64,000 bases of DNA from Liolophura sinensis (taxonomy: Eukaryota; Mollusca; Polyplacophora; Chitonida; Chitonidae), in the NCBI RefSeq assembly GCF_032854445.1, contig NC_088301.1, positions 29,682,402-29,746,401 of the forward strand, given 5' to 3'. Shown here piece after piece: positions 49,029 to 61,072 of the stretch. The notes beneath the pieces were generated by a model that worked only from the letters and a program-made list of their open reading frames with translations, ran no database searches and was not told the origin of the DNA. The position numbers were made by a program, and so were the translations under genes. Positions within the stretch are counted from its first letter, which is position 1. Every line of letters begins with the position of its first letter.

Positions 49029-52000
49029 TCACACATTACTCAATGAATCGTCATCATCGTCATCCGGGTCCTTCTCTACCTTAAAGCAGAGACAGCAGGA
49101 TATGACCACACCTATTATCTGCAATAAACAAACATATAGCGACAAATAAATACTCCATCTATCTACCAAGTGAAACCAAATTCTCTTCACGATAATCAAA
49201 AGCCAATAGTTGGCAATTTCAATAAGTGAAAAATAGTTTGTTTTCTCAGATATGTAGGATGTTTAATAAAACAGAAGCATGGCGAACACTTTAACACGAA
49301 TAGGAGACACCAGACATGACACCCCACCCAGTCACATTATACTGACAGGGGGCCACCCAGTCCTGTTTACTTGCTGTAACGTCTCTGTGCTGAACGCCAA
49401 GCGAGGCAGCATCAAGTACCATTTTTTGGTATGACCGGACCCGGGTTTGATCCCGTAGAGTTCTCCCTCCGAGGTAGACGCTCTAAGCATTAGGCCAACA
49501 ATACAGTTACAAAATATTTTAGTTTTTACCCCAAACTTACCAAAAACAGAGGAATAGCGGCAGATATGAGACCGATTATTAATGCGTGTTCTCCTATCTT
49601 CTCCACAACTTTGTCATAGCACCCCTGAAACAAGACCAACATCATATACTTCTTCTGCGTTCGTCACTAATGCAAACTGTGAACATTGTTCATCACACTA
49701 CTCGTTGTGTAGAAATTCTGTGTTCTATACAAAATTATTATCCGTCCCTGGTTCATCAAGACATAGAATCATCAAAGTATTTTTTGTGCCATTTGAATTA
49801 ATGAAAAAATACATGTTGTTTCTCAACCATTTGTCTGCTGCAGTTTATTTTCGTATTTCATTTTGTTCTCTATCTTCTAACGCTTGTGGCGTAGAACACC
49901 ACATCAAATAAACAAATGAACAAATTAAAAAACTGGTACGTGCAAATCTCATGACAAGGGCTCTATATCATTTCAAGGGCTTGAAGGTCTCATTTGACAT
50001 CACGTCGTCTTTTCTTTGAAGTGTCTTCTGTCTCAAATCTCACGGTTATGCCGTGGATTTGTTTAGCACGCTATACATGGCATGGCTAGCTTGAAGTTCA
50101 CTCCAACAAAGGCCACCCAAGGATATGCTTCAGATTACAAATTCCATAGCAGTTTTAAACGTGGCCTGGACAGCCTTCAAAACCTAGACTTCATTGGGAC
50201 AAAGTTATCCTACACTTAAAGTATCACAGAAATCAGAGGTAACTTACATCAGAGGACAAGTGAGGGTTGACCTTGCGTCCTGCTACAGTATCTGAACCTA
50301 CAGCCGGTGGGCCCGGGAAAGGCTTGGATCCTGTACAGAGACCTATGTCAGCGTCCTTTTTACAACAGCTCTCAGGCACGTAAGGGACTTCTGCAAACAA
50401 TTAATAATGTATTGAAGTTTGCACGGATTGATTTGTCGCAAACACATAACAAGTGTGCCACAGATTTGCACATTTCATATATATTCACTGAAATAAATGC
50501 CGAATTATACCGTCTACATGTAGGAATTTTCACTTTCACATATAAGTACCTAAAATTATCACGGACAATGCAAATTCTTATCACATTCATCAGGTACTAC
50601 CATATGTAGATCATTGTAAGGGTCAGAAGGTCTATTATTCCTACAACCTTAGCGTACATGTAAGAAAGTCCGTCCAAAAAGGTCATTTTGGACACATATG
50701 GAAATCTATACATTTCACTAAATCACTGAAAATCAATATTACTGGCTTTAAACTGAACAGTAGTATATGCTACTGTTGTGAAAAGCCTGAATTCCGAACA
50801 GAAATAACTTTTGGTTTAAATTTTACAAGATGTGTGATATTTATGGTATGTGTTACTATTGGTAAGTGATATTTTTGGTATGGGTGAAACACATTGTAAA
50901 CAAGACAGGCATCAGCTAAGACCAGGAACTCTAAAAGTTACATCATTGTACAAATCAGACATCTATTAAAGCAGGTGCATACGTGGGAAGATCTCCCAGC
51001 AACCTGCGGATTGTCGTGGGTTTCCCCTGGGGCCAGCCCGACTTCCTCCCACCGTAATGCTGGCCGCCGTCGTATAAGTGAAATATTCTTGAGAACAGCG
51101 TAAAACACCAATCAAATAAAATAAATAAATAAATCATTTTCAATGCTAATCCCAGGTTGTGATTGCTTCGCAAATAACTGGTGTGGGATTTAACCTACGA
51201 TCTCCGAACACCAATCACATCAATAAATAAATAAATTAAAGTAGATGTACTGGTTCGATGAACAGTTTGATCATTTAAGCCATACTATGATTTTCTGTAT
51301 TTGTTTTATAACAGTTCAGTATATCCTTCTTCCTGCGCTTACTTTTTTCTTTCCGCCTGTGCCACTCGGTCTCTAATTTGTAGATTGACCAGGACAGTGT
51401 TCCTGTCACGTTGCCACTTACTCCACAACATTCCAGCTGTAAAACAAAGCATTACTACTATGCTTACATGTATTCTGACAACTCAATCCACCGTAAAGTA
51501 TTTTAGTCCTAGTGAAAAAAATAAACTTTTATTGAGAGTTATAAATTACAACTTACAATTTTTATAAATTACAATTTAATAATTCTGACCAGTTTTCTGG
51601 TCCATATTTGCTTGAAGATGTATCACTTTAAAGACCACAACTTTGAGCTTTTAAACAGTCAATGAAACAGAACCAAAGCACCTGCTAGTCAGAATAACGA
51701 ATTTTTCAATAATAACAAAAAAGAACAAAGATATCGACGACTGTTCAAACACCTCCACGCAAACTTCATACAGAATTGACATAAATGTAGATATTAAACG
51801 ATGATACAGGATGTAGCATCCTGCTCAGTCAATGGCCAACACGTTCCCATTTACTTACCTCTCTCTGCACGGAGTCCCAAGCGTCTGTGATCAACCTATT
51901 TTCAGATTTGGTTCGAATGTCCACACCATATTTTGTGACTAAATTATCTATAAACCTTTGCTCAAGCTTGTTTTCTAACTGCAAGTGAAAATATAAGAAA

Positions 52001-55000
52001 AAAATAAAAACCAAATATGGGACAAAGTACGTGTTTGATGACATTGGTTATCAACAGGTACAGGTATCTCCTCCAAGACGAGAAAACAGAGAGCAGGAAC
52101 GTTGGACAAAAACCAGTTTTCTATTTCTTAATACTCTATTCAGTTTTTAAGATATCCAGCCTGACTTTATGTCTAAAGCTTGTATTTCAAATTTATACAC
52201 ACAAACAAGCCGAAACATCACAGCATTATAAATTTTCTTTATAGTGAACTTCTTACCTATATGTATTGTAATACAATACACATGGAAATTTTATGTATAG
52301 TATTATGTTACCAAATTAAAGGCAGCTAGTTACTGAAATGTCAAATAATGTTATCAAATTTAAGGGTACCTATTGTTAGCTAGTTGTGTAGTCACCAATT
52401 AACAGTCGCCGTTCAAAGTTAATTGTTAACATTCCTGACCCTCCAAAAAACGTTGTTTCATATGGTTAATTACAGTTTTTAATTACAGTGGTTAATTATA
52501 GTTACTTACATATTGTTTTGAAATGAAGGCGATGGCACAACCGCCGACAGCATGATCAGCATGAGAGTTAACGTTGTAGCATACTGAAACAAAGTCACAA
52601 ATGATAATTAACTAAACAAAGCGCACGGTACGGTACTGAAACAAAGTAACAAAGGATAAGCAACTAAACTAAACAGAGGATGGATACAAGGGGCACACTT
52701 TAGGTGCTGAGCTTACAGTGGTTTCAAGTCCCTAACTGTAGAGCTCATGACCTCCACTATATAGTAGTCTACAGTGCAACAACTGTTTGCTTACATTGCA
52801 ACTTTTACGAACCTTTCCAGGGTTTTGGGAAGTAAAATATATTTAGATGAAGGAGATTCGACACTTTTTTCAGTTCGTCACTGTCAAGACCATCCTACTT
52901 TGTTTGCAAATCTTCCAGTAATGATAACCCATCCTACAAAAAAACGAACACAAAAGCGGACTTCCTATGGTTCAATCAGCCTCACGAGATAAGATTGGTA
53001 TGGCAGTCATGCAGTTCTTTGCACCTAGATTCTGTTTGTTTTGGGTAAACCTACTTAAAGAACCTTATATGTAATAAGGACAACTTACAAATCCTAGTAC
53101 ACATCTGTCTTCCTTCATAGTTCCACAACAGCCGCAGAAAGCCAGTAATGACACTACACCACCGCCTGCTATTAACAAATAGGAGGCAATTTCAAACATG
53201 TTCACGCCCACTAGTGCTGTCACTTCCCGGGCATTAAAGTCCTTCAGCATCAACCATACACCTGCCCCCAATCCACCGAGGCCAACGATCTGAAAAAAAC
53301 GAACAATGGAAATATTTAGTCACAAAGTTTTCTTTTCTGTTGCAGAAAATCTCCAGAATAAAAAAAGATTTTTGGACCAAAGCATGTTTCTCCTCTGCTC
53401 GCTTTCTTGAAAACTCGTGAAAGTATTAAGCATGTCATATGACGCAGAGAGAGAATAAAGTAAGAACACATGTTTTACCAAACTTGGATAACACCCGTGA
53501 AATTTTGGATGGTTGCTCATAAACAACAACGGTGTTTCCAATGGGATTAAGCTCCAAACATAATCAGTCTATGTCCGGCATTTATAGACAAAAAAGAGCT
53601 ATTATATAGTACAGATGAGCGGGCAAAAGAGCGAACACGCGTTGGTATATTCTAAATACATTATACAAAACTACAACAAAGAGAGTAAAACCAGAGTTGT
53701 AACGTCAGATTAAATGGTTAGCAAATAGTCACACACGTCAAAATACTGACGTTGACAAATATGGTGAGCATCGGCGCATCGAAGACATAGGAGGGGCGCC
53801 CGAGATTACAATCACAATGCTTCTTAAAAAATAGCAGATGGGGAGATAATATATGTACCTGAATATGTTGTTATATATGAAGAAGAAAAGCTTGTTTTGA
53901 CATATGGCCATCTCGTATGTCTGAGGTGAGAAAATCCCACGAACAGCTATGCATCCTTATCTAGTTTCACGCTTGTCAGATGTCATAATTCTGTCAGTGA
54001 TGAGTATAATCATAAACTTTGCAAGATAAGCATTAAGGCGAGGACAGGAAGTTTTATGGATTTACTATAGAATGGTCAAACGTCCGCTAAACACGAGATC
54101 GTTTCGTCTACGCATACATAGCTCAGCGAGACCTTTTGTTCATGTCTATACATTATCTCGGTCAAGTTAAAGCTGTGTTTTCGTTGGCAGCTAATTGCAG
54201 CTCGTGCTTTACTGATCTCCGCATGTCGAGCGGAGACTCCGCTTCGTAAGCCAGAACGTTTGCCACGAACCGATGTTGTCGCTCAATCCGCTCAGTGATG
54301 CCTGAATGACCGTGAATATCTCAGGCGCTATCGTGAATCTTCCATGGCACGCAAAATCATTGATTTTTGTTCCTCCTGAATTGATGGCTGGTACCTATCG
54401 GAAGATCCAATCACAGCAGGTCTAGCCATGCCAATTTCTGCTTCATTTTATTTCTCATTCTGAGATGGTGACAAGCAGATAGTCTGAATGACATGCTTAT
54501 CTTTCATATCTGGGAATTCAAAAGTAAACCTATAGCAAATCGGGTGTTTTGTTTGATCATGCTTTCCTGTAGGCCCAATTCAAAACGTAATTAACAAGCT
54601 TATCGCGATTTATTTCAGCGTAAATCTGCAAACTTGTACCTTTTGTGTTACACTCAGCTAGTTCCCAAGTACCTATACAATACAACGTGGCATAAAGCAC
54701 ATATTCCAGTATTATAACAGCGAGGACCTGTGATGGTTCAAAGCGCAGATAAGGTAGGAAAACAAGTAACATATTTATATAACGGTAAACACAAAGACTA
54801 TGGCAGACCGATGGGCACATGGGTTTGGATTTCAAACTCCAACGATGCTACACACACCAAAATATTAATAAAACCAAAAGACGCACAGTTCAAATATAAT
54901 GCGAACAGGGTAAACTATTTCACTGACTTTCATCGGACGGAGCCTCTCACCCTGATGGGTGTGTGTGCATACGATGTAAAACATTCCACATTTTACATTT

Positions 55001-57054
55001 CTACAATTAATTCGGTATTTTAACCAGCTTGATCCTCAGACGCTATCTTCTCCAGTAGAGTAATAGTTCTCCTTACGTTTTCATCAAACCTTCAATGTGA
55101 TCAAGCAGAATGCTGCTGCGTATGTGGAGGCGTGGAGGCATGGAATCACAGGGATTTGATGCATGGACGAATGGTTCCTACTTCACTAGTTATCAATGAC
55201 CTTACGGTCATGACAATGTAATGGCTGATTCCATATATTTTTATGTCATCTAGTGTGTCCAAGTTTCTCCATGGAAAGTCAAAAAGTCAGGTGGTAAAAT
55301 ACCAAAAAGGTATAACAAAACGATGACAACGCTAAAAGGTATAAAAAAAATATTGACTCTACAGAGCCCAATGAAGAATAAATTTGACTTTTGGAGAGCG
55401 CAGTGTCAAACTTTGCAGACAGTCCTTTGCACAATGCCTTGTGTTTATATGTCCGCGGATATTCAGGATGAACATATCTGAATGGAGAGACGGTTCAAAA
55501 TTGATTTCACATTGATTGACGGTCCACCATTATCCATTCGCTACATTAACATAAACAATGACAGAAACTTCTACTTAAAGCTTCAAAGCTTTATTCACTT
55601 TGATCATTGGTTGAGAAGATGTGAATTTCATCGGTATCGGTCAATATTATAAAAATAGCGGCATCTTCTCTACGCGGTCACGATCAATCTGATTTACCTG
55701 ACAGCGTGCATATCCCCTCCCCATACCCTGCTGCATGTTTATCCCCTCCCCACACCCTGCTGCGTGCATATTCCCCAGCGTGCAATGTCCTCTCCCCACA
55801 CCTGCTGCGTACCTATCCCCCTGCGTGCATATCCTCTTCCCACACCCTGCTGCGTGCATATCCCCTTTCCACACCCTGCTGCATCCACATCCCCTCCCCA
55901 CACTCTGCTGCGTCCACATCCCCTCCCCACACCCTGCTGCGTGCATATCCCCTCCACACCCTACTGGGTGCATTCCCCTCCCCACACCCTGCAGTGTGCA
56001 TATCCATTCATTCATATTCATTAACTTTGTGGGCTATTCAAACTGCACGATTGCGAATGGAAATTAGGTGAAAATAATTCGTGACAACTAGAACCATGTC
56101 ATGACATCTCTTCTAAAGACGAAAGAAAATGTCTTAAAACAATTTCTACAGAAAGGGGTAACCATTCGGTGAAATCACAAAGAGGAAAAAAGGTTTACTA
56201 ATACATGTCCAGACACAACAGATTCAAGCCAAATATCACAAAATCATAGGCCTACCTAAAATATACACTGTCATTATTGTGGATACAAACATTAATGACC
56301 ACCAGCACCTCTCATACCCCGCCACATATTTCCGTTTGAAAATAATTAACTGACTGCTGGGTTAGAAATACAGCTAAACGTTGCTTGATACACAATGCAT
56401 TCACATGCAGTAAAACGTACTGATTGAGAACTACACGTAGGATCTGTTTCCTTGATTACTTAGCGAGGATAAATTCTGTTGTTGTTGGCACACATCCTCC
56501 CCAACACCCATCCAGATAAGAATGCCTACACTACTTGCTACACACAACAAAACGTCCGTCTGACATTTACAACTCGTAGGTATGTTTTGGGGTTAGAATA
56601 CACGCATTACCGACATGTGATCTACCACTTCAACCACCGCGATCATCGTTCCAAAGAAAGGGCAGAGTGAGAAAAGTAGCAAGGATTACTAAAACATCTG
56701 GATGCAAGATGGAGAATTTGCACAAACGTAACTTGGAAATACTGTACTAGGACATGAAATGAGGCCAGAGTGAAAAGAGTACATTGCATGGAGGACCCAC
56801 TTAACAGGCTGTAGGTAATAAATTCACACGTTAATGCTCATAATTTGAGTCCCGAGTTAAAATGATGAGAACGTGTGGTATATGGTGGCACTATGTGTTC
56901 AGTATGCAGGACTTACCAGGAGTATCACGTTATAGCATGACATCGTCCCTCGTAGACATTTGAGACAGGTACTGGTGTCCCGCCGCCGGTTTCGAGGGTA
57001 TCCCCTGTCATCGATGCTGAAGGAGTCCTTGGACTTTTGGTGTGAGTTAAGAGG
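49029..57054 (-). CDS. Tetraspanin, eight supported exons, one frame break in exon 3
   Basis: Exons in transcript order: 57054-56917, 53289-53089, 52583-52510, 51978-51859, 51436-51343, 50390-50248, 49624-49541, 49118-49029 (TGA). Phases agree throughout apart from exon 3. About 314 residues are covered, plus a missing start. Seen: a cytoplasmic Arg-rich N terminus with juxtamembrane Cys (TCLKCLRGTMSC), TM1 (YNVILLIVGLGGLGAGVW), TM2 ending FCGCCGTMKEDRC, TM3 (YATTLTLMLIML ...), a large extracellular loop with AWDSVQRELECCGV, VPESCC and a final GC (six Cys), one NVT glycosylation sequon after CCG, TM4, a CC/C palmitoylation-type cluster (SCCLCF) and a six-Asp tail. Tetraspanins organise receptors and integrins in membrane microdomains. 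Exon 3 is 74 nt where 75 is needed; its first half and last half fit different frames. The subfamily was not determined. Confidence 0.95.
49312..49502 (-). mobile_element. SINE family C, tRNA-derived, in the last tetraspanin intron
   Basis: On the minus strand a tRNA-like head (TTGGCCTAATGCTTAGAGCG, B box GGATCAAACCC) leads into CTGCCTCGCTTGGCGTTCAG and TCAGTATAATGTGACTGGG. The core matches SINE-B although the head differs. Confidence 0.8.
50970..51138 (+). mobile_element. SINE family A, sense, 5'-truncated, in a tetraspanin intron
   Basis: Runs from ACGTGGGAAGATCTCCCAGC through CCGTCGTATAAGTGAAATATTC to ACACCAATCAAATAAAATAA. The tRNA-like head is missing. Confidence 0.88.
53290..56916 (-). 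other. Tetraspanin intron 1 of the supported set
   Basis: Contains the 29-bp minisatellite (55703-56003) and a plus-strand 97-codon frame (54733-55023, MVQSADKVGKQV...) that looks protein-like but has no recognised family and no splice support for use as a gene. No other structure seen. Confidence 0.6.
55703..56003. repeat. 29-bp minisatellite, about 10 units
   Basis: The unit is CACCCTGCTGCGTGCATATC followed by CCCTCCCCA, with variants and small indels. One strand is very C-rich and the other G-rich. Many overlapping open frames of this stretch are artefacts of the array. Confidence 0.95.
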
Positions 57055-57599
57055 CTGTAGAGACCAAAGCAAGACAACAAGAACTTTACTCCATGTCGAA
57101 TATCATTCCTCAATCTCAACCAGGACTTTTTCGTCAGGAATCAATAAAATAAACAGGGTAGCCGGATAGCAGGCCAGTTTTCATCCAGGTGGGAATTTTT
57201 TTACACCCATGCTGAAACGAACTTACAAACTTACAAAAATTATTACATGTCATTAGCATGGGTAATACAGTAAAATGTTAATCAAGCTATCACAAGATTT
57301 GGTATACAAATTACCATCTACGCCAAACGATGAATAAACAAGAAATGAAGCAAGTGTCATCAAAAAGACCATGGACAACAATATCTGAAAATGTGTGTAC
57401 TAATGTTCTAGGCAAACTGCACATTTGTAGAGTCCATTTCTATGATGGTAACAAGATATGCCACCGAAACAGCTAAACCTGATATCATACACAACTTTAT
57501 TTACCATATTTTGGAATATTTTTGTTTCACCGTAAGCAGTGTTATATATATCAGAATCGGTGTTTTTACAGATTTAAATATATACAGTCCAGCTCATCC

Positions 57600-57737
57600 T
57601 TACTTTCTATCCGGTCCTACGTGGGAAGGTCTACCAGCAGCCGGATTCTGTAAGGATCCCTCTCACAGTAATGCTGGCCGACGTTAGTATACGTGAAATA
57701 TTCTTGAGTATGGTGTAAAACACCATTCAAGTAAATA
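57600..57737 (+). mobile_element. SINE family A, sense, 5'-truncated
   Basis: CCTACGTGGGAAGGTCTACC, AGTAATGCTGGCCGACG, GTGAAATATTCTTGAGTATG and ACACCATTCAAGTAAATA occur in order. Confidence 0.85.
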
Positions 57738-59009
57738 GTTACATACACTTTTTACTATAACATCATTTGCCATTGGAAGAATTCTTCAGAGGTACTGCTT
57801 CGGTATACTGTTTAATGTTGTATTAATCAACAATGAACAACAGAACAAGGGTGCAGTAACTGACAGTTCAGAGATAATTTTCTTGAGTTTTATATTTTAG
57901 TACACAATCAATGTAAAACGCGCTTATCAATGACTCGCTGAATGGGCGCCACTCAGGTCAGGTCCAGTTTATACTCCTGTCCCTTCACCAACTGGTTCGC
58001 GGGGCACTCCAACTGTGTACACAATGACTTAACACCCAGATATATCTGTCACACACTGTCTCAAAAGTATTATTAGGGTTCCTTATAGTTATCGGCAAAT
58101 ATCTGATAACTCCAATAAAAAAAAAGTGAGTGTGACACATTTAATCCCATCTGCAATACATTAGCATGCATGCTGTGCGTGTGAACGAGTGCAAGAAGTA
58201 ATTGAAGGATCTGGTACAAAATATTTAAACCTGTAGACCGCATGGTGAGGTAGTGTACATGTATAGACCAAAAATGTATAAACGAGCCCCTATTCAAATG
58301 TTGGTATGTGCGTTAGTATGTATGTACATTTGGATACAGACCCACATCACTACTTTATTATGTAGCTAATAAATCCACTAATTTGAATCAAATGGCCCCA
58401 TTTACATAAGAATGCAGATAAGTACAATATTAGCCAGATATAATACCCAATCTGAATATCGTATCTCGATCGATACGGTCGATTTCCTGTGCACATTGTA
58501 AATGTATACCTTATTTACTAATATAGTATTGTTATTATGTTGTCGCGGTCAACTGACCCAGGCCCAATCTAATTTAGCATAATTTAATCATCATACAAAA
58601 TTTAATCATCATACGAAATTTAAAAAAAAAAAAAAAAACACGTCTGAAAACGTATGGCATTTATCATATTTGACGTAGCCTATACCCAATGAACAATACA
58701 CCGTTAGAATACTAAATATAAGCAGTCAACAAACAGATTTCACCACCACCCACAAACAAAAAGAGAAGAATTCCAAGACCCAGGGAACCCAACGTAAGCC
58801 TCATGAGAGCGAAAGTTCAAAACTACAGTTGGAATACAACGATGTAAGGAGTTCAGAAATTAATCTGGTTATTCTTATACCCGTTGTCTACATGAGAAAA
58901 TTCAACTTTTTACCTATATATACATATATGTCTTTATTAGCCTGTTGAACTCCCACGGTACCAGCTGGGGATTACAGCGCATGCGCCAGTGGGCGCACTT
59001 ACCACACAG

Positions 59010-59155
59010 TCGCACTCACAAGATCTGTTGGGGCGGGCTTGCCAAATTTCGGTGGTTACGGCGGGCTCTCCGGTTTCCTCAACCCATAAAACTAACAGCC
59101 ATGATATAAGTGAAAAACTCTAAAGATTATAAACAACAATCAAATAAATAAATAA
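59010..59155 (+). mobile_element. SINE family A, sense, degenerate
   Basis: CGGGCTCTCCGGTTTCCTC, TATAAGTGAAAAACTC and ACAATCAAATAAATAAATAA mark a worn copy. Confidence 0.7.
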
Positions 59156-59949
59156 AGACATTTTTTCAAACAAAACCTATGAAATAATATTCAGACAAAG
59201 AACCAGAATCTGATTTACGTAATAAATCAAAAGGTGCTCACAGAAAAAAAAAATAAAGAACTGCATTGAAGCATGTGGAACAAATGTGTTGCATTCCGAA
59301 TACCCCATTGTTTAACTCCGTTCTATAACTGACACATGACAACAAGGAGGAACCAGTGTGTACATTCTACTTGTCCTGTATACGTATCAGCCGCACTCAT
59401 AATATTTTGACCAAACAATTGTTTACATACCAAGCAGACTGCAGGCCTTTGTGATTTGCGCTGGTATAGCCCAAGCAGATAAATAAGTCTAGCTAAGTTA
59501 TACAAATAGGAATTAGAATAGGACTGGGCTCAGCAGTCAACCCTGCCGTAGGCCTTGAAGTACGTGCCAGGTCCACACACTCACTGACGGATACAGGAAC
59601 GGCTGTATACAACCGGGGTTAGGCTACAGCGTCACAACAAGTGGCGACAATTAGAGGGCTTCGGGTTTTTTTATCACGATTATTTTATAATCCCGGCCTC
59701 TCTACCGCACGGATAGTTTGTCTTGCACTATTTTAAACTTTCCAACGTAAACCAAAAACAAAACAAAAAATACACACACCACACTGCTATGAATTATGAA
59801 GTCCAAGACAGAACGTTTCATTAATGGCGGACTACGGCACTTAAAGTTCATTGTTACCGTCCTGTTAAAACGTACATGGTATATTAGGAGCGGCTTACAT
59901 GGCACAAAAGAAATTACTCTTTACAGGATGTGGATTTCGTTGAACTTAC

Positions 59950-59964
59950 GTATTTTTTCTTCAT
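59950..59964 (-). CDS. Candidate first coding exon of the tetraspanin (five codons)
   Basis: On the minus strand an ATG with A at -3 opens MKKKY and meets a consensus GTAAGT donor in phase 0. The 57054 exon begins after a CTCTACAG acceptor in phase 0 and has no ATG of its own before the tetraspanin domain other than the one in RGTMSC, so an upstream start is needed. Join and distance (2.9 kb) are plausible but unproved. Confidence 0.33.
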
Positions 59965-60526
59965 CCTACTTTTGTCAATACCAGCATCAGAAAGGGCACA
60001 ATGACCGCTCGAAATCTCTCCGAGTTTCCCCCACCAGATGTCTCCCTATAGAATAACCCGCCTATATCCCTACTCCAGCTAACCAGGTCAATCGTCAAGC
60101 ATGCAGTGGATATAAATATCACAGCAGTTGTCGCAGGCAGTCGTCCTCCCAGAGAGCCCGGCTCATATACAGGACCACATGTCGAAATTTAGCACAGCTA
60201 ACCACCACGTCGAGCTTCTATACCGATGTCTAATGTTTATCCCTGTCTATGTTCTTAGTTTCAGTACTACAGCTAATGTCCCCCTATGGTCACATAAGGA
60301 CAGCCTCAAAAAGTGTCGCAATATCCTTTCATCAAATGATGCGCGTCCTGGTTCAAGTGTGACTAAATTAAAGTGTGTCCTTAAACGAACAAGATCCTGT
60401 TTTGCTTTAATAAAATCAGTGCACGTCATGTATACTTGTGTAAATCCATCACTGTCATCCATCAGCAGCAGCAGTATCATCATTACATACTAAATGATAA
60501 CGGATAACAGATAACCGTTATGGGAT

Positions 60527-60801
60527 TATGGGATACCCACACCGATATAACCGCGTGACACTCTTGGTCCGTATCTACACTATGGGATATCCACACAGAT
60601 ATAGCTGCGTGACACTCATTGTCCGTCTCCAGACTATGGGATACCGGCCCATACCGATATATCGTGAAACACTCCTCGTCGGTATCTACACTATGGGATA
60701 CCCACACAGATATAACCGTGTGACACTCCTCGTCGGTATCTACACTATGGGATACCCACACAGATATAACCGTGTGACACTCATCGTCCGTATTTATTAC
60801 A
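60527..60801. repeat. 54-bp minisatellite, five units
   Basis: Units start at 60527, 60581, 60635, 60692 and 60746 with TATGGGATACCCACACAGAT; the third has 57 bp. As 54 is a multiple of three, both strands show long repetitive frames; none is a gene. Confidence 0.96.
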
Positions 60802-60860
60802 AAGGGATAATTGTACTGATGAGCCCGGGTAACCGTGAGACCGCCGCTATCTACAAAATG

Positions 60861-61072
60861 ATTTATTTATTTATTTGATTGGTGTTTTACGCCGTACTCA
60901 AGAATATTTCACATATACGACGGCGGCCAGCATTATGGTGGGTGGAAACCGGGCACAGCCCGCGGTAAACCCACGACCATCCGCAGGTTGCTGAGAGACC
61001 TTCCCACTTACGGCCGGAGAGGAAGCTAGCATGAGCTGGACTTGAACTCACACCGACCGCATTGGTGTTTAC
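60861..61072 (-). mobile_element. SINE family A, antisense
   Basis: Starts TTTATTTATTTATTTGATTG (tail), continues GGTGTTTTACGCCGTACTCA and reaches the antisense B box GGACTTGAACTC before a truncated head. Confidence 0.92.

Larger units (their letters stand above)
57055..59949. other. Upstream of the tetraspanin: SINE-A copies, no gene seen
   Basis: Holds SINE-A copies at 57600-57737 and 59010-59155 and an A-run at 58621-58638. If the tiny first exon at 59950 is real, this is an intron. Confidence 0.4.

Noticed and set aside
54180-54430. Possible transposase or integrase fragment on the minus strand
   Set aside because: A few suggestive residues (SSDRYQPSIQEEQ) but stops in every longer reading and no catalytic motif.
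54733-55023. 97-codon plus-strand frame within the tetraspanin intron
   Set aside because: Protein-like composition but no recognised family, no second exon and no repeat evidence; left as a note only.
55647-56071. Several overlapping Cys/Gly- or Pro/His-rich frames of 60-124 codons on both strands
   Set aside because: All come from the 29-bp minisatellite.
60483-60878. Repetitive frames on both strands (MGYPHRYNR type)
   Set aside because: They are translations of the 54-bp minisatellite.
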